Below are positions 48,530 through 57,777 of a stretch of 64,000 bases of DNA, in pieces (the stretch's first letter is position 1; each line of letters opens with the position of its first letter). The DNA is from Nocardia sp. NBC_00565 (GTDB lineage: Bacteria; Actinomycetota; Actinomycetes; Mycobacteriales; Mycobacteriaceae): positions 806,001-870,000 of the forward strand of contig NZ_CP107785.1 in assembly GCF_036345915.1 (NCBI RefSeq), in the 5' to 3' direction. The notes beneath the pieces were generated by a model. The model searched no databases. It saw only the letters and a list, made by a program, of their open reading frames with translations, and was not told where the DNA came from. Both the position numbers and the translations under genes were made by a program.

Positions 48530-48562
48530 ACGGCCCGGACTCGCAATGCGGGTCCGGGCCGT
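48530..48562 (+). terminator. Hairpin after dnaE1
   Basis: ACGGCCCGGAC (48530-48540) is exactly complementary to GTCCGGGCCGT (48552-48562). The inner bases continue the pairing (48541-48544 with 48548-48551, one G-T pair), leaving a 3-nt loop. It lies 12 nt after the dnaE1 stop, and no T-run follows. Confidence 0.75.
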
Positions 48563-48659
48563 CGTTGTCGAGAAGCATTGTGGCGGTTCGTTTTCCGGCG
48601 GTGAGTCGCGCCATGGCGTGTCCGGTCGGATAACCGGTCTGTTCGGGTCAGGAAAGTCT

Positions 48660-49859
48660 CTATCGACTCAGTTCGGCAAGGGAGTGTTGTGTCGGCATCT
48701 CGACCTCGTGTCGATCCGCCCGGTGCTGCAGCCGCTGCGCCCATACGATCGTGGCCAGCATGGCGATGCCGAGCGCCGCGCCGATCCAGCCGACCGACGC
48801 GTACCCCAGGCCGGCGCCGATGGCGATACCGCCCAACCAGGGGCCGACGGTGATGCCGACATTGAACGCCGAGAAATTGGTGGCGGTGGCCAGCGTCGGT
48901 GCCGCGCCCGCGAGACTGAACACGCGGGTGTTGAGGGCGGGGTTGGTGGCGAATCCGAAGGCGCCCAACAGGAATACCAGGATCACCACCGGCACGGGCA
49001 TGGTCGCGGTCAGTGCCAGTACTGCCGCGATAATGATCAATCCGGTCGTCCCGACCGTCAGCACTCGGAAGGGGTGGGCGTCGGAGGCTCGGCCGCCCAC
49101 GGTGATGCCGATCAGTGCGCCGATGCCGTACACCGTGAGCACCAACGGAATCCAGCTGTCCGCGATTCCGGTCGTGCGGGCCAGGAGTGCGCCGAGGTAG
49201 GCGAAGATGACCAGTTGCGCGCCGGTCGAGAGCGCGGTGGTGCTGTAGGACAACCACAGTCGCGGATTGATCATGGTGCGCAGTTCGCGGCGCAGGTCCG
49301 GCACGTCGGAGGGGCGACCACCCGGAATCTTCGCAGCGACACCGGCCATCGCCAGCGCGGACAGGATGGCGACCGCCCAGAACGCGGCGCGCCAGCCCAG
49401 ATGCTGGCCGATCACCGTGCCCGCCGGGAGTCCGACGATATTGGCCACCGTGAGCCCGCCCGCGACAATGCTCATCGCCTTACCGCGCGCGTTCGCTGGC
49501 ACCAGACCCAGCGCCGTCGTCGCGGCGACCGCCCAGAATCCGGCGTAGACGAACGCGCCGATCACTCGGGTGCCGAACAGCACCCAGTAGCCCGGTGTCA
49601 GCGCGGCGACCACGTGCGCGGCGATGAACACGCCGAGGAAGGCGAGCAGTGCGGTGCGCCGCGGCCAGCGCAGGGTGAGCACGGCCAGCGCCGGCGCGCC
49701 CACCAGCATGCCCAGGGCGAAGGCCGAAATCAGCAGGCCCGCTCGGGGGATGGAGACGCCGAGGTCGGCGGCCATCTCGGTGAGCAGGCCGGAGAGCATC
49801 AACTCCGAGGTGCCCTGGGCGAAGATGGACAGCCCGAGGATGTAGACGGCGAACGGCAT
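48660..49859 (-). CDS. MFS drug exporter, Cmx/CmrA-like
   Basis: A 399-residue major facilitator protein with 12 helices. The first helix and loop (MPFAVYILGLSIFAQGTSEL, LLISAFALGMLVGAP) and the ARGKAMSIVAGGLTVANIVG antiporter-type segment (read as parts) resemble the Cmx/CmrA chloramphenicol-exporter branch of DHA1. Actual substrates are unknown. A 20-bp element matching the one before the neighbouring tetR gene lies 19-38 nt before its ATG, so TetR-controlled expression is likely. Confidence 0.88.
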   Translation of the reverse strand: MPFAVYILGLSIFAQGTSELMLSGLLTEMAADLGVSIPRAGLLISAFALGMLVGAPALAVLTLRWPRRTALLAFLGVFIAAHVVAALTPGYWVLFGTRVIGAFVYAGFWAVAATTALGLVPANARGKAMSIVAGGLTVANIVGLPAGTVIGQHLGWRAAFWAVAILSALAMAGVAAKIPGGRPSDVPDLRRELRTMINPRLWLSYSTTALSTGAQLVIFAYLGALLARTTGIADSWIPLVLTVYGIGALIGITVGGRASDAHPFRVLTVGTTGLIIIAAVLALTATMPVPVVILVFLLGAFGFATNPALNTRVFSLAGAAPTLATATNFSAFNVGITVGPWLGGIAIGAGLGYASVGWIGAALGIAMLATIVWAQRLQHRADRHEVEMPTQHSLAELSR

Positions 49860-49877
49860 CGGAGGCCCTCTCTAGTT

Positions 49878-49897
49878 TTGGATTGATCAGTTCAAAA
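49878..49897 (-). promoter_or_regulatory. Probable TetR operator before the MFS gene
   Basis: TTGGATTGATCAGTTCAAAA on the plus strand. Its core is an imperfect palindrome (TTGGATTGA / TCAGTTCAA, 7 of 9 positions). It matches the complement of 50590-50609 at 18 of 20 bases. It ends 19 nt before the MFS start codon. Confidence 0.75.
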
Positions 49898-49999
49898 TGA
49901 GGTCAAAAAGAAAGCGGCTGCAATGCCGCCGTTGCGAATTCGTAGTTTGGCGGCTTGTGTGGCCGCGAGGTGTGTTCGGCTCGGCCGAGTGCTCAGGAT

Positions 50000-50572
50000 C
50001 TAGAGAACGCTCAGTGCTGTCGTGGCGATCGCCTCCAGGGTGTCCTTTCCGGCCCCGCCGCGCGCCGCTACTCGCATGCCGCTGATCGTCGTGATCACGA
50101 AATGGGCCAGCGTGCGCGCATCCTTGCTCGCATCGATCTCGCCGGATCGTTGACCTGCCCGGATCGCTGCGGTCAACGCGTCGAGTCGCCGATTCTGATC
50201 TTCACGCAGCGTCGCGGCCACCCCCGGATCTCGCGGCGCCAGCTCGACCGTCGAATTGACCACCAGGCAGCCGATCGGGTCTTCCTCGGGCGCTTCGATG
50301 GTCAGCCGCAGCAGTGCGCCCACCTTGGCTCGCGCGGGCAGGTTCCCGTCGAGGATTTCGAAGATCGAGGCGTTCTTGGTGGTGATGTAGCGCCGCAGGG
50401 CCCGGTCGAACAGCTCGTGCTTGCTGGTGAAGGTGTTGTAGATGCTGCTGCGGCCCAGACCCGTTGCGTCGCAGAGATCCTGGGTCGAGGTGCCCTCGTA
50501 ACCCGCGGACCAGAACGCGCGCATCGCCGCGTCCACGGCCCGCTCCTCGTCGAATGCCTTCGGTCGCGCCAT
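50000..50572 (-). CDS. TetR-family transcriptional regulator
   Basis: A 190-residue repressor-type protein. The N-terminal helix-turn-helix (about 10-50) reads RAVDAAMRAFWSAGYEGTS, LCDATGLGRSSIYNTF and KHELFDRAL. The C-terminal ligand domain (about 75-190) resembles the group with the CLVVNSTVEL segment near 105. It lies in the same direction as the MFS gene, 140 nt upstream of it, and carries the same operator before its own start, so it probably represses both itself and the exporter. Confidence 0.92.
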   Translation of the reverse strand: MARPKAFDEERAVDAAMRAFWSAGYEGTSTQDLCDATGLGRSSIYNTFTSKHELFDRALRRYITTKNASIFEILDGNLPARAKVGALLRLTIEAPEEDPIGCLVVNSTVELAPRDPGVAATLREDQNRRLDALTAAIRAGQRSGEIDASKDARTLAHFVITTISGMRVAARGGAGKDTLEAIATTALSVL

Positions 50573-50589
50573 GCCGTCACGCTAGCATG

Positions 50590-50609
50590 TTTTGAACTAA
50601 TCAGTCCAA
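50590..50609 (-). promoter_or_regulatory. Probable TetR operator before the tetR gene
   Basis: TTTTGAACTAATCAGTCCAA on the plus strand; its complement matches the element before the MFS gene at 18 of 20 bases. It lies 18-37 nt before the tetR ATG, nearly the same distance as the MFS copy, but in opposite orientation relative to its gene. Confidence 0.75.
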
Positions 50610-50621
50610 TATCGGTGGGTG

Positions 50622-51236
50622 CTACGGCGATACCGCGACGCCGAGCGAGAGCGCGGCGAAAAACTTGGGTCCATCCGCATAGAACTCGTCGAAGTCGCGG
50701 ATTTCGAAACCGGCGGCCTCGACCAGACCGCGGATATCGCGATCGAGATTGCAGCCGCCCGCTATCACCTTCTCGATTGGATTCAGGCGGTGCTGCCACC
50801 TCTGGACGCCCGGATCCGGTGCCAGGCCGTGTTCGACGAAGTGGAAGGTGCCGCCGGGGACGAGCACTCGGCGCACCTCGGCCAGCGCGGTCGCGATATC
50901 CGGGATGGTGCACATCGTCCAGGTCGAGAGCGCGGAGTCGAAGCTGTTATCGGCGAACGGCAGCGCCTGGCCATCGAGCCCGGCGCGCTCGATCGGCACG
51001 GTGGCCTTCGCGAGCCGCTTGGTCGCGAGTTTCCAGCCGAGATCGGCGGGTTCGACCGCGGTGATCGACTCGACGCCGGCCGGATAGAACGGGATGTTCA
51101 GCCCGGATCCGAAGCCGATCTCGACCACGCGTCCGTGCAGTCCGGCGCAGGCGCGCTCGCGCTGCGGATTGTTGAGCTTGGTCCCGCAGGCCACATTCAC
51201 CAGCCGCGGCACGAACTGATCGTTGTAGATACCCAC
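50622..51236 (-). CDS. Class I SAM-dependent methyltransferase
   Basis: A 204-residue Rossmann-fold methyltransferase. The SAM loop is VVEIGFGSGLNIPFYP near 37-52; VEPADLGWKLA follows, then DSALSTWTMCTI and EVRRVLVPGGTFHFVEHG near 123. The pattern resembles METTL7/UbiE-like lipid or thiol methylases; the substrate is unknown. It lies upstream of tetR on the same strand, but the operator and about 50 nt separate them, so it is probably its own unit. Confidence 0.88.
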   Translation of the reverse strand: MGIYNDQFVPRLVNVACGTKLNNPQRERACAGLHGRVVEIGFGSGLNIPFYPAGVESITAVEPADLGWKLATKRLAKATVPIERAGLDGQALPFADNSFDSALSTWTMCTIPDIATALAEVRRVLVPGGTFHFVEHGLAPDPGVQRWQHRLNPIEKVIAGGCNLDRDIRGLVEAAGFEIRDFDEFYADGPKFFAALSLGVAVSP

Positions 51237-51512
51237 GCCCCAACTCTGTCAGGGCCGCTTCCGTCTCGCCAGCACCAATGCCCGGTCGACCGGAGTCCGA
51301 ACACCCGGCGCGCCGCAGGACCCTTTGAACCGGCCGCCTGTCGAACGCGTTCGGGGTGCCATGCGCGCTGGTCGGTCCCGTACTCCGTGTTTGCCGATAC
51401 GAGCTTCGAACTGGCGGCGTTCGCTCTCGCGCAGGATGGCAGCGTAGGCGAGTGCGAGTCGAGGTCCGTGGCACGACGTGTCGGGACCGCCTCGGCATGC
51501 GATGCTGGCCCG

Positions 51513-53237
51513 GTGACCTTGTTCGAGGTGTGGGGGCCGCGACCGGAGCGGGTGCGGGTCGAGGTCGACGGCACCGCGCATCCGATGACCAGGTCCGCCG
51601 ACGGCTGGTGGCGGGCCGACCTCCCGGCACGATCCGGCGCGCGCTATGGCTATCTGCTCGACGACGATCCGACCGTCCTGCCCGATCCGCGCTCGGCCAG
51701 GCAGCCCGACGGTGTGCACGGTCGCTCGGCAGTTCATACCCTCGATCCGGCAGGCTGGACCGATGCGGGCTGGACCGGTCGCCCGCTGGCCGGTGCGATC
51801 CTCTACGAACTGCATGTGGGCACCTTCACCCCCGAGGGCACCTTCGGCGCCGCCATCGAGCACCTCGACCACCTCGTCGAACTCGGGGTCACCATGGTCG
51901 AGCTGATGCCGGTCAACGCCTTCGATGGCACCCACAACTGGGGGTACGACGGTGTGCTCTGGTACGCGGTGCACGAGCCCTATGGTGGTCCGGACGGCCT
52001 GCAACGCTTCGTGAACGCCTGCCACGCAAGGGGTTTGGCGGTCGCGCTCGACGTCGTCCACAACCACCTCGGCCCATCCGGCAACTATCTGCCCCGCTTC
52101 GCGCCCTACCTGACCGAGGGCCGCAACACCTGGGGTCAGAGCCTCAATCTGGACGGCCCCGATTCGGATCCGGTGCGCCGCTTCATCATCGAGAACGCGC
52201 TGCGCTGGCTGCGCGACTTCCACATCGACGCACTGCGTTTGGATGCCGTGCACGCCCTGGTCGACCGCACGGCGACCCATCTGCTCGCCGAACTGGCCGC
52301 CGACACCGAATCCCTTGCCGCCCATGTGCGTCGGCCGCTGACCCTGATCGCGGAAAGCGATCTCAACGATCCGAAACTCATCACCCCGCGCGCGGCGGGC
52401 GGCTACGGCCTGACCGGACAGTGGAACGATGACCTGCATCATGCCGTGCACACCGCGGTCTCGGGTGAACGTCAGGGCTACTACGCCGACTTCGGCTCGC
52501 TGCGCTGTCTGGCACACACGCTCACGCACGGATTCTTCCACGTCGGAACGTATTCCAGCTTCCGCGGCCGCACCCACGGCCGCCCGCTCGACACTCGGTT
52601 TGTGCCCGCGAGCGCATTGCTCGCCTACACCTGCACACACGATCAGATCGGCAACCGTGCGATCGGTGACCGCCCGAGCGCCTACTTGACCGACGGACAG
52701 CTGGCGATCAAGGCTGCGCTGGTGCTGTTCTCGGCATATACGCCCATGCTGTTCATGGGGGAGGAGTGGGGCGCGCGCACCCCGTTCCAGTTCTTCACCT
52801 CGCATACCGACCCGGTGATCGGGGCCGCCACCGGTACCGGACGCAAGGCCGAATTCGCCGAACACGGCTGGGACACCGCGGACGTACCGGATCCGCAGGA
52901 CCCCGAAACCTTCCTGCGTTCCAAGCTCGACTGGTCCGAACCGCAGCAGAAACGGCATGTTGAGCTACTTTCTTGCTATCGAAAGCTGATTGCTCTGCGG
53001 CGGGAAAGGATTGAGATGACCGACCCGTGGCTCACTCGTGTATCCGTCGACTATGACGAGAACGCCCGCTGGATCGCGGTGCGCCGCGGCCCGTTGGTGC
53101 TGGTATGCAACCTCTCGGAAAAGCAGGTCACGGTCCCTGTCGCCGGTGTGTCCCTGTTGTCGTGGGAGCCCGCGACCGAAAGTGTTTCCGCGACGGCGAT
53201 ACCGGGCCACTCATTCGTGATCCTGGAGAATCCGTAG
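51513..53237 (+). CDS. treZ: Malto-oligosyltrehalose trehalohydrolase
   Basis: TreZ releases trehalose from malto-oligosyl trehalose made by TreY. The 574-residue GH13 enzyme has an N-terminal beta domain, ELHVGTFTPEGTF near 93, VALDVVHNHLGPSGNY near 174, nucleophile D244 in LRLDAVHALVD and acid E281 in LIAESDLND, plus CTHDQIGNR. The frame is open far upstream to 50619, but GTG 51513 starts the family-like TLFEVWGPRPERV. Length agrees with TreZ. It is on the opposite strand to treY and treX, which lie 6-10 kb away. Confidence 0.94.
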   Translation: MTLFEVWGPRPERVRVEVDGTAHPMTRSADGWWRADLPARSGARYGYLLDDDPTVLPDPRSARQPDGVHGRSAVHTLDPAGWTDAGWTGRPLAGAILYELHVGTFTPEGTFGAAIEHLDHLVELGVTMVELMPVNAFDGTHNWGYDGVLWYAVHEPYGGPDGLQRFVNACHARGLAVALDVVHNHLGPSGNYLPRFAPYLTEGRNTWGQSLNLDGPDSDPVRRFIIENALRWLRDFHIDALRLDAVHALVDRTATHLLAELAADTESLAAHVRRPLTLIAESDLNDPKLITPRAAGGYGLTGQWNDDLHHAVHTAVSGERQGYYADFGSLRCLAHTLTHGFFHVGTYSSFRGRTHGRPLDTRFVPASALLAYTCTHDQIGNRAIGDRPSAYLTDGQLAIKAALVLFSAYTPMLFMGEEWGARTPFQFFTSHTDPVIGAATGTGRKAEFAEHGWDTADVPDPQDPETFLRSKLDWSEPQQKRHVELLSCYRKLIALRRERIEMTDPWLTRVSVDYDENARWIAVRRGPLVLVCNLSEKQVTVPVAGVSLLSWEPATESVSATAIPGHSFVILENP

Positions 53238-53325
53238 CGAAACTCCCGATTGCTGAAGCTACGCTGAGTCTACTGTCCGAGACAGAGTCATTGCCGAGTG
53301 CGATTTGCGCCATTACCGTTGGTAT

Positions 53326-54576
53326 ATGAGCAACGTGGCTTCCTCCGGGGATCTAGCAGATCTCCCCGCCGGGGTGGGTGGCAGTGCCACCGCCGAATTC
53401 GCACCATTGGTACGCGCATTCGCGAAGGTCTTCGGTCGTCGCCGGGGGGCGGGCGGAGCTTTGGCGGTACATCTGCACGGTGAGCCACTGGTCGACATCT
53501 GGGCCGGGAGTGCGGGGGACACGCCATGGACCCAGGACACCGGGACGATCATCTTCTCCGCCACCAAGGGCGTCACCGCCACGGTCATCCACCGACTCGC
53601 CGATCGCGGTCTGCTCGACTATGCGGCTCCGGTGGCCGAATACTGGTCGGAGTTCGGGCAGAACGGCAAGGGCGACATCACTATTCGTCAGGTGATGACC
53701 CACAGCGCGGGGCTCGGTGGTCTGCACCCGATCGCCGCTGGACTCGAGGACGTACTCGACCACCAGCTGATGGAGCAGCGCCTCGCCGCCGCGAAACCCG
53801 ATCGCCTGCTCGGCACTCCGGCCTATCACGCGCTCACCTTCGGCTGGTTGCTCGCCGGACTGGCCCGCGCCGTCACCGGCCACGGCATGGCGGAGCTGTT
53901 CCGCACCGAGGTCGCCGAACCGCTCGGCATCGACGGCATCCACCTCGGCCTGCCGCCCACGCCCGCGTCGACGACCTACGCGCCGCTGGCGGGCACCCAG
54001 CTGAGCCTGATCGGAAAGCCGATCAGCACAAGGGTATTGGGCCGCAGCTACGCCCTGCCCGGTGCGCTCGGCGCGGCCGCGCGCTGTCTGTTCCTGCCCG
54101 GGCTGGAGACCATTCTGGAGGGCGACCTGCCGCCGATCCTGGACACCGAACTCGGTGCCGGCAACGGCGTCTGCACCGCCGCGGCGCTGGCCACCATGTA
54201 CGGCGCGCTGGCCAACGACGGTACAGCCGACGGCACGCAATACCTGACACCGCGAACCATCGAGGCGCTGAGCCGGATTCGGAGTTTCCGACTCGACCAC
54301 GCCCTGTTCTACGCCCCGATGCTGTGGCATCTGGGCTACCACTCGCTGCCGATGCCCGGTGCGCTCGGCGGCTTCGGCCATATCGGTCTCGGCGGCTCCT
54401 TCGGCTGGGCCGAGCCGCGTCTGGGCCTGTCGGTCGGGTTCGTGCACAACCGTCTGTCGGTGGGGCAGTTGAGCTTCGATCAGGCCTCGGCGGCGTGGTT
54501 GTTGCCGATGGTCATGGCGGGCCTGCGCACAACGCGGCGGGCAGCGGCTCTCGTCGAGACGCCGGAGGCGGCGTAA
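53326..54576 (+). CDS. Beta-lactamase-like serine hydrolase / esterase
   Basis: A 416-residue protein of the class C beta-lactamase-related esterase family (LipL group in mycobacteria). The SxxK motif is S78-A-T-K81 in IIFSATKGVTATV. The second Tyr motif appears as YHALTFGW near 167-174, where esterases often have YSNxGY. HSAGLGGL and the late GHIGLGGSFGW loop also fit. There is no signal peptide, so it is probably cytoplasmic or peripheral. ATG 53326 is preceded by no strong ribosome site. Confidence 0.85.
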   Translation: MSNVASSGDLADLPAGVGGSATAEFAPLVRAFAKVFGRRRGAGGALAVHLHGEPLVDIWAGSAGDTPWTQDTGTIIFSATKGVTATVIHRLADRGLLDYAAPVAEYWSEFGQNGKGDITIRQVMTHSAGLGGLHPIAAGLEDVLDHQLMEQRLAAAKPDRLLGTPAYHALTFGWLLAGLARAVTGHGMAELFRTEVAEPLGIDGIHLGLPPTPASTTYAPLAGTQLSLIGKPISTRVLGRSYALPGALGAAARCLFLPGLETILEGDLPPILDTELGAGNGVCTAAALATMYGALANDGTADGTQYLTPRTIEALSRIRSFRLDHALFYAPMLWHLGYHSLPMPGALGGFGHIGLGGSFGWAEPRLGLSVGFVHNRLSVGQLSFDQASAAWLLPMVMAGLRTTRRAAALVETPEAA

Positions 54577-54585
54577 GCGGATGCG

Positions 54586-55953
54586 TCAGGTGAGGTAGCG
54601 GTAGGCCGGGGAGCCCGGCTCCAATCGCTCGACCTGGATCGGCGATTCGTGCATCCGTTCCAGCAGTGCGCTCAGCCCCTCGGGCACGCCCAGCTCGATA
54701 CCGACCAGCGCCGCACCGGTTTCCCGGTTGTTGCGCTTGACGTACTCGAACAGGGTGATGTCGTCATCGGGGCCGAGCACCTCGTTGAGGAACCGCCGCA
54801 GCGCGCCCGGCTCCTGCGGAAAGTCCACCAGGAAATAGTGTTTCAGGCCGCGGTGCACCAGCGAGCGCTCGATGATCTCGCCGTAGCGGGACACATCGTT
54901 GTTGCCGCCGGAGACCAGGCACACCACCGTTGATCCCGGCTCGACCGCGATATCGGCCAGGGCCGCCACCGACAGCGCGCCCGCGGGCTCGGCGATGATG
55001 CCCTCGTTCTGGTACAGGTCGAGCATGGTGGTGCAGATCGCGCCCTCGTCGACCTGCATCAAGCGGAAAGAGCCCGCGCCGCTGGGGGATTCGGTGGCGG
55101 TCAGTAGCGGCAGCGAGGCGTGCGAGACCACCCGGCCGCCGAATGCGGCGATCGCCGCATAGGGCAACTGGCCGATCCGGCGCACCGCGGCGCCGTCGAC
55201 GAACGGATCGATCTCCGGCAGCGTCACCGGGCCGCCCGCGACCAGCGCCGCGGTCATCGAGGCCGCGCCCGCCGGTTCGACGCCGAGAATGCCGGTGGCC
55301 GGCGAGCGCTCACGCAGATACGTGCCGATGCCCGCCAAACAGCCGCCGCCGCCGACCGGCACCACCACCAGATCGGGGGTCCGGCCGCCGAGCTGTTCCA
55401 GGATCTCGGGGGCGATGGTGCCCTGCCCGGCCGCGGTGCGCGAATCGTCGAACGGCGGCACCATGGTGGCGCCGGTGCGCTCGACATCCTCGGCGGCGGC
55501 CGCGGCGGCGGCATCATAGGTTTCCCCGACCGCGATCAGCTCGACGAATTCGCCGCCGTGCACCCGGATGCGGTCGCGCTTCTGCTTCGGCGTGGTGGTC
55601 GGCACGTAGATGCGGCCCTTGATGCCCATCGCATTGCAGGCGAAGGCCACGCCCTGGGCGTGATTGCCCGCGCTGGCCGCGACCACGCCCGCGTTTCGCT
55701 CGGACTCGGTGAGCTGCACGATCAGGTTGTAGGCGCCGCGCAGCTTGTAGGAACGGACGGCGGTGAGGTCTTCGCGCTTCAGATAGACCTGCGCCCCGGT
55801 CAGCGCGGAAAGCCGGGGGCTGTGCTGCAGCGGGGTCGGCTCGATAATGTCGGCAATTCGCTTGGCGGCGGCGTCGATCTCGTCCGCGGTCAGCGCGGGA
55901 CGAGATGTGGACTGGTCGTCGAGTAGTTCGAGCGGATTGGACACTCGAAACAT
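54586..55953 (-). CDS. ilvA: Threonine ammonia-lyase (threonine dehydratase)
   Basis: IlvA turns threonine into 2-oxobutanoate, the first step to isoleucine. The PLP lysine is in VRSYKLRGAYN near 68-78, with SAGNHAQGVAFA near 94, the GGGG phosphate loop (VPVGGGGCLAGIG) near 198 and VSGGNNDVSRY near 330. A C-terminal ACT-like regulatory domain (about 345-450) is present in the single-domain form. ATG 55953 (MFRVSNPLELL) is chosen; a TTG at 56007 would add 18 low-complexity residues. It is convergent with the serine hydrolase gene. Confidence 0.93.
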   Translation of the reverse strand: MFRVSNPLELLDDQSTSRPALTADEIDAAAKRIADIIEPTPLQHSPRLSALTGAQVYLKREDLTAVRSYKLRGAYNLIVQLTESERNAGVVAASAGNHAQGVAFACNAMGIKGRIYVPTTTPKQKRDRIRVHGGEFVELIAVGETYDAAAAAAAEDVERTGATMVPPFDDSRTAAGQGTIAPEILEQLGGRTPDLVVVPVGGGGCLAGIGTYLRERSPATGILGVEPAGAASMTAALVAGGPVTLPEIDPFVDGAAVRRIGQLPYAAIAAFGGRVVSHASLPLLTATESPSGAGSFRLMQVDEGAICTTMLDLYQNEGIIAEPAGALSVAALADIAVEPGSTVVCLVSGGNNDVSRYGEIIERSLVHRGLKHYFLVDFPQEPGALRRFLNEVLGPDDDITLFEYVKRNNRETGAALVGIELGVPEGLSALLERMHESPIQVERLEPGSPAYRYLT

Positions 55954-56039
55954 GCTGCCATCCGCCGCGTCGGCTGGACGCGGCGGGTGGGCGTCAGAGG
56001 CAGGCAAACGACCAGTTCACTGCCGTCGGCCCCCGGGAA

Positions 56040-56474
56040 TCAGCGCGGTGTGAGCACGAAAACCGGAATCTGGCGGGTCGTCTTGGTCTGGTAGCCGGCG
56101 TAATCGGGCCAGGCCTCGACGGCCCGCGCCCACCACAGCGCCTTTTCCTCGCCGAAGACCTCGCGTGCGGTGTAGTCCTTGTTCGCGGTGCCGTCGCGCA
56201 GTTCGACATGCGGTTCGGCCTTGATGTTGTGGTACCAGACGGGATGCTTCGGTGCCCCGCCCAATGAGGCGACGACCGCGTACTCGCCGTCGTGCTCGAT
56301 CCGCATCAGCGCGGTTTTGCGCAGCAGTCCGGTCTTCGCGCCCTTGGTGGTCAACACGATGACCGGCTTCCCCTGCAGCATCAGACCATCGGTACCGCCG
56401 GAGTTCTCGATCGTCTCGACCTGCTCACGTGCCCAATCGCTGGTACTCGGTGCGTACTCTCCTGTAAGTGGCAT
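56040..56474 (-). CDS. Deazaflavin (F420)-dependent nitroreductase-like protein
   Basis: A 144-residue protein of the Ddn/DUF385 family, small split-barrel proteins that bind F420 in actinobacteria; Ddn activates nitroimidazole drugs in M. tuberculosis. Family phrases are [21 protein letters not shown] near 38-58 (as shorter blocks), [20 protein letters not shown] near 64 and [18 protein letters not shown] near 112. ATG 56474 ([10 protein letters not shown]) is taken as start; the frame runs 16 codons further. Enzyme activity is not shown. Confidence 0.88.
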   Translation of the reverse strand: MPLTGEYAPSTSDWAREQVETIENSGGTDGLMLQGKPVIVLTTKGAKTGLLRKTALMRIEHDGEYAVVASLGGAPKHPVWYHNIKAEPHVELRDGTANKDYTAREVFGEEKALWWARAVEAWPDYAGYQTKTTRQIPVFVLTPR

Positions 56475-56582
56475 AGCGAAACAAACGCGCCGCGGTCCCC
56501 AACTGTTCCCGCCGATGCGCACAGGTGTCCCCAGGGGAAATGTTAGGTGGCCCGAACTTCAACATCCGTGTAGCCTGACCCC

Positions 56583-56813
56583 ATGGCAGTGGTACACCCA
56601 TCGACCCGCCCCGCGGCAGTAGATATCGCGGGCACCGCGTGGCCGATGTACAAGCTCGAGGCTGTTGTCCTCGCGTTGGTCACCTGCCTGGTTCTCGCGC
56701 TGATGACCGGGTCGCTGCAGGTCGCGGTGCTGGTCGCCGCCGCCGTCGGAGCCACCCGCTGGATCATCGGTGCGGTCACCCGACACGAAACGGCTCGTCG
56801 CCACCAGGGCTAG
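56583..56813 (+). CDS. Small two-helix membrane protein
   Basis: A 76-residue protein, unrecognised. A polar N-terminal part (1-22) is followed by two hydrophobic stretches (about 26-44 and 48-64) and a basic His/Arg tail. It lies between the divergent Ddn-like gene and the methyltransferase gene. The ATG at 56583 has no strong ribosome site. The hydrophobic pattern and isolated position support a real gene only moderately. Confidence 0.55.
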   Translation: MAVVHPSTRPAAVDIAGTAWPMYKLEAVVLALVTCLVLALMTGSLQVAVLVAAAVGATRWIIGAVTRHETARRHQG

Positions 56814-56925
56814 TCGAGTGCTGCACCGCGCGGCCATCGCCGTGCTCGAACCGGCGGTGCGAACAGCGGCCGAACAGTAATCGGAGCGCCACACCCGTGA
56901 CTTCGACCCGAGTAGCGTCGGGCCT

Positions 56926-57777
56926 ATGGAACCGGGAGACATGACCGATCGAGTGTCATTCCACGCGGATCGTGTCGATTCCGGAGCACTCGACATGCTC
57001 GTCACCATCCTCGACCTGCAGGTGGCGCTACCCGGTATCCAGCGGATGCGCCGGTGGGCGCATGAGGTGCTGGCGGTCACCGCCGGGGAGCGCGCCCTCG
57101 ATATCGGCTCCGGCACCGGCTCGGAGGTGGCCTACTTCGCCGAGCGGGTCGGTCCGGATGGCGAGGCGGTCGGTGTCGACCCCAATCCCGATATGGTCGC
57201 GCTGGCTCGTAAGCGCGCCGAGGCGGCCGGGTCCACGGCGCGGTTCATGGACGGTTCGGTCTACCAGCTGCCGTTCCCGGACGGCATATTCGACGCGGTC
57301 CGCTGCGAGCGGGTCTACCAGCATCTGGACGATCCGGTCGCGGCCACCGCGGAGATCGTCCGAGTGCTGCGCCCGGGCGGACGGGTGCTGCTGATCGATA
57401 GCGATTGGTACACCGCCATCACGCATCCCGGCGATCCGGCGGTGGTCCAGGCGATGAGTGAAGTCATGCTGGCCGATACCCCGAACCCGGGTTCGGGCCG
57501 CCGTCTGCGCGGTTATCTGACGGCCGCCGGATGCGGCATCGACGATATCGGCTCGGAGGCGGTGATCTGGGATTCGGTATCGGGAGCTGGACTCTTCCGG
57601 CACATGACCAACCAGGCCGTCGAGCGTGGCGCGGTCACCGCCGAGCAGCAGGAGCGATTCCACCTCGATCTCGAACACGGCTTCGCCACCGAGGACTATC
57701 ACCTGTCGGTGACGATGTTCGCGGTTCTGGCCCATCGGGAGTTCTCCTCCTCCGCCGTGTCCCGCCCGCCGTTATAG
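56926..57777 (+). CDS. SAM-dependent methyltransferase (UbiE/arsM-like fold)
   Basis: A 283-residue class I methyltransferase. The SAM loop is ALDIGSGTGSEVAYFAERV near 58-76; VGVDPNPDMVALARKRAE follows, then DAVRCERVYQHLDDP near 124 and EIVRVLRPGGRVLLIDSDW near 145. A C-terminal all-helix part ends ... SSAVSRPPL. The last residues are directly followed, in the same frame after the stop, by a remnant of an unrelated porin gene, so the C-terminal end may have been reshaped by a deletion. ATG 56941 is an alternative start. Confidence 0.88.
   Translation: MEPGDMTDRVSFHADRVDSGALDMLVTILDLQVALPGIQRMRRWAHEVLAVTAGERALDIGSGTGSEVAYFAERVGPDGEAVGVDPNPDMVALARKRAEAAGSTARFMDGSVYQLPFPDGIFDAVRCERVYQHLDDPVAATAEIVRVLRPGGRVLLIDSDWYTAITHPGDPAVVQAMSEVMLADTPNPGSGRRLRGYLTAAGCGIDDIGSEAVIWDSVSGAGLFRHMTNQAVERGAVTAEQQERFHLDLEHGFATEDYHLSVTMFAVLAHREFSSSAVSRPPL

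Noticed and set aside
50619..51512. A 298-codon extension of the treZ frame upstream
   Set aside because: It overlaps the methyltransferase gene in antisense and has no TreZ-like content; GTG 51513 gives the family length.
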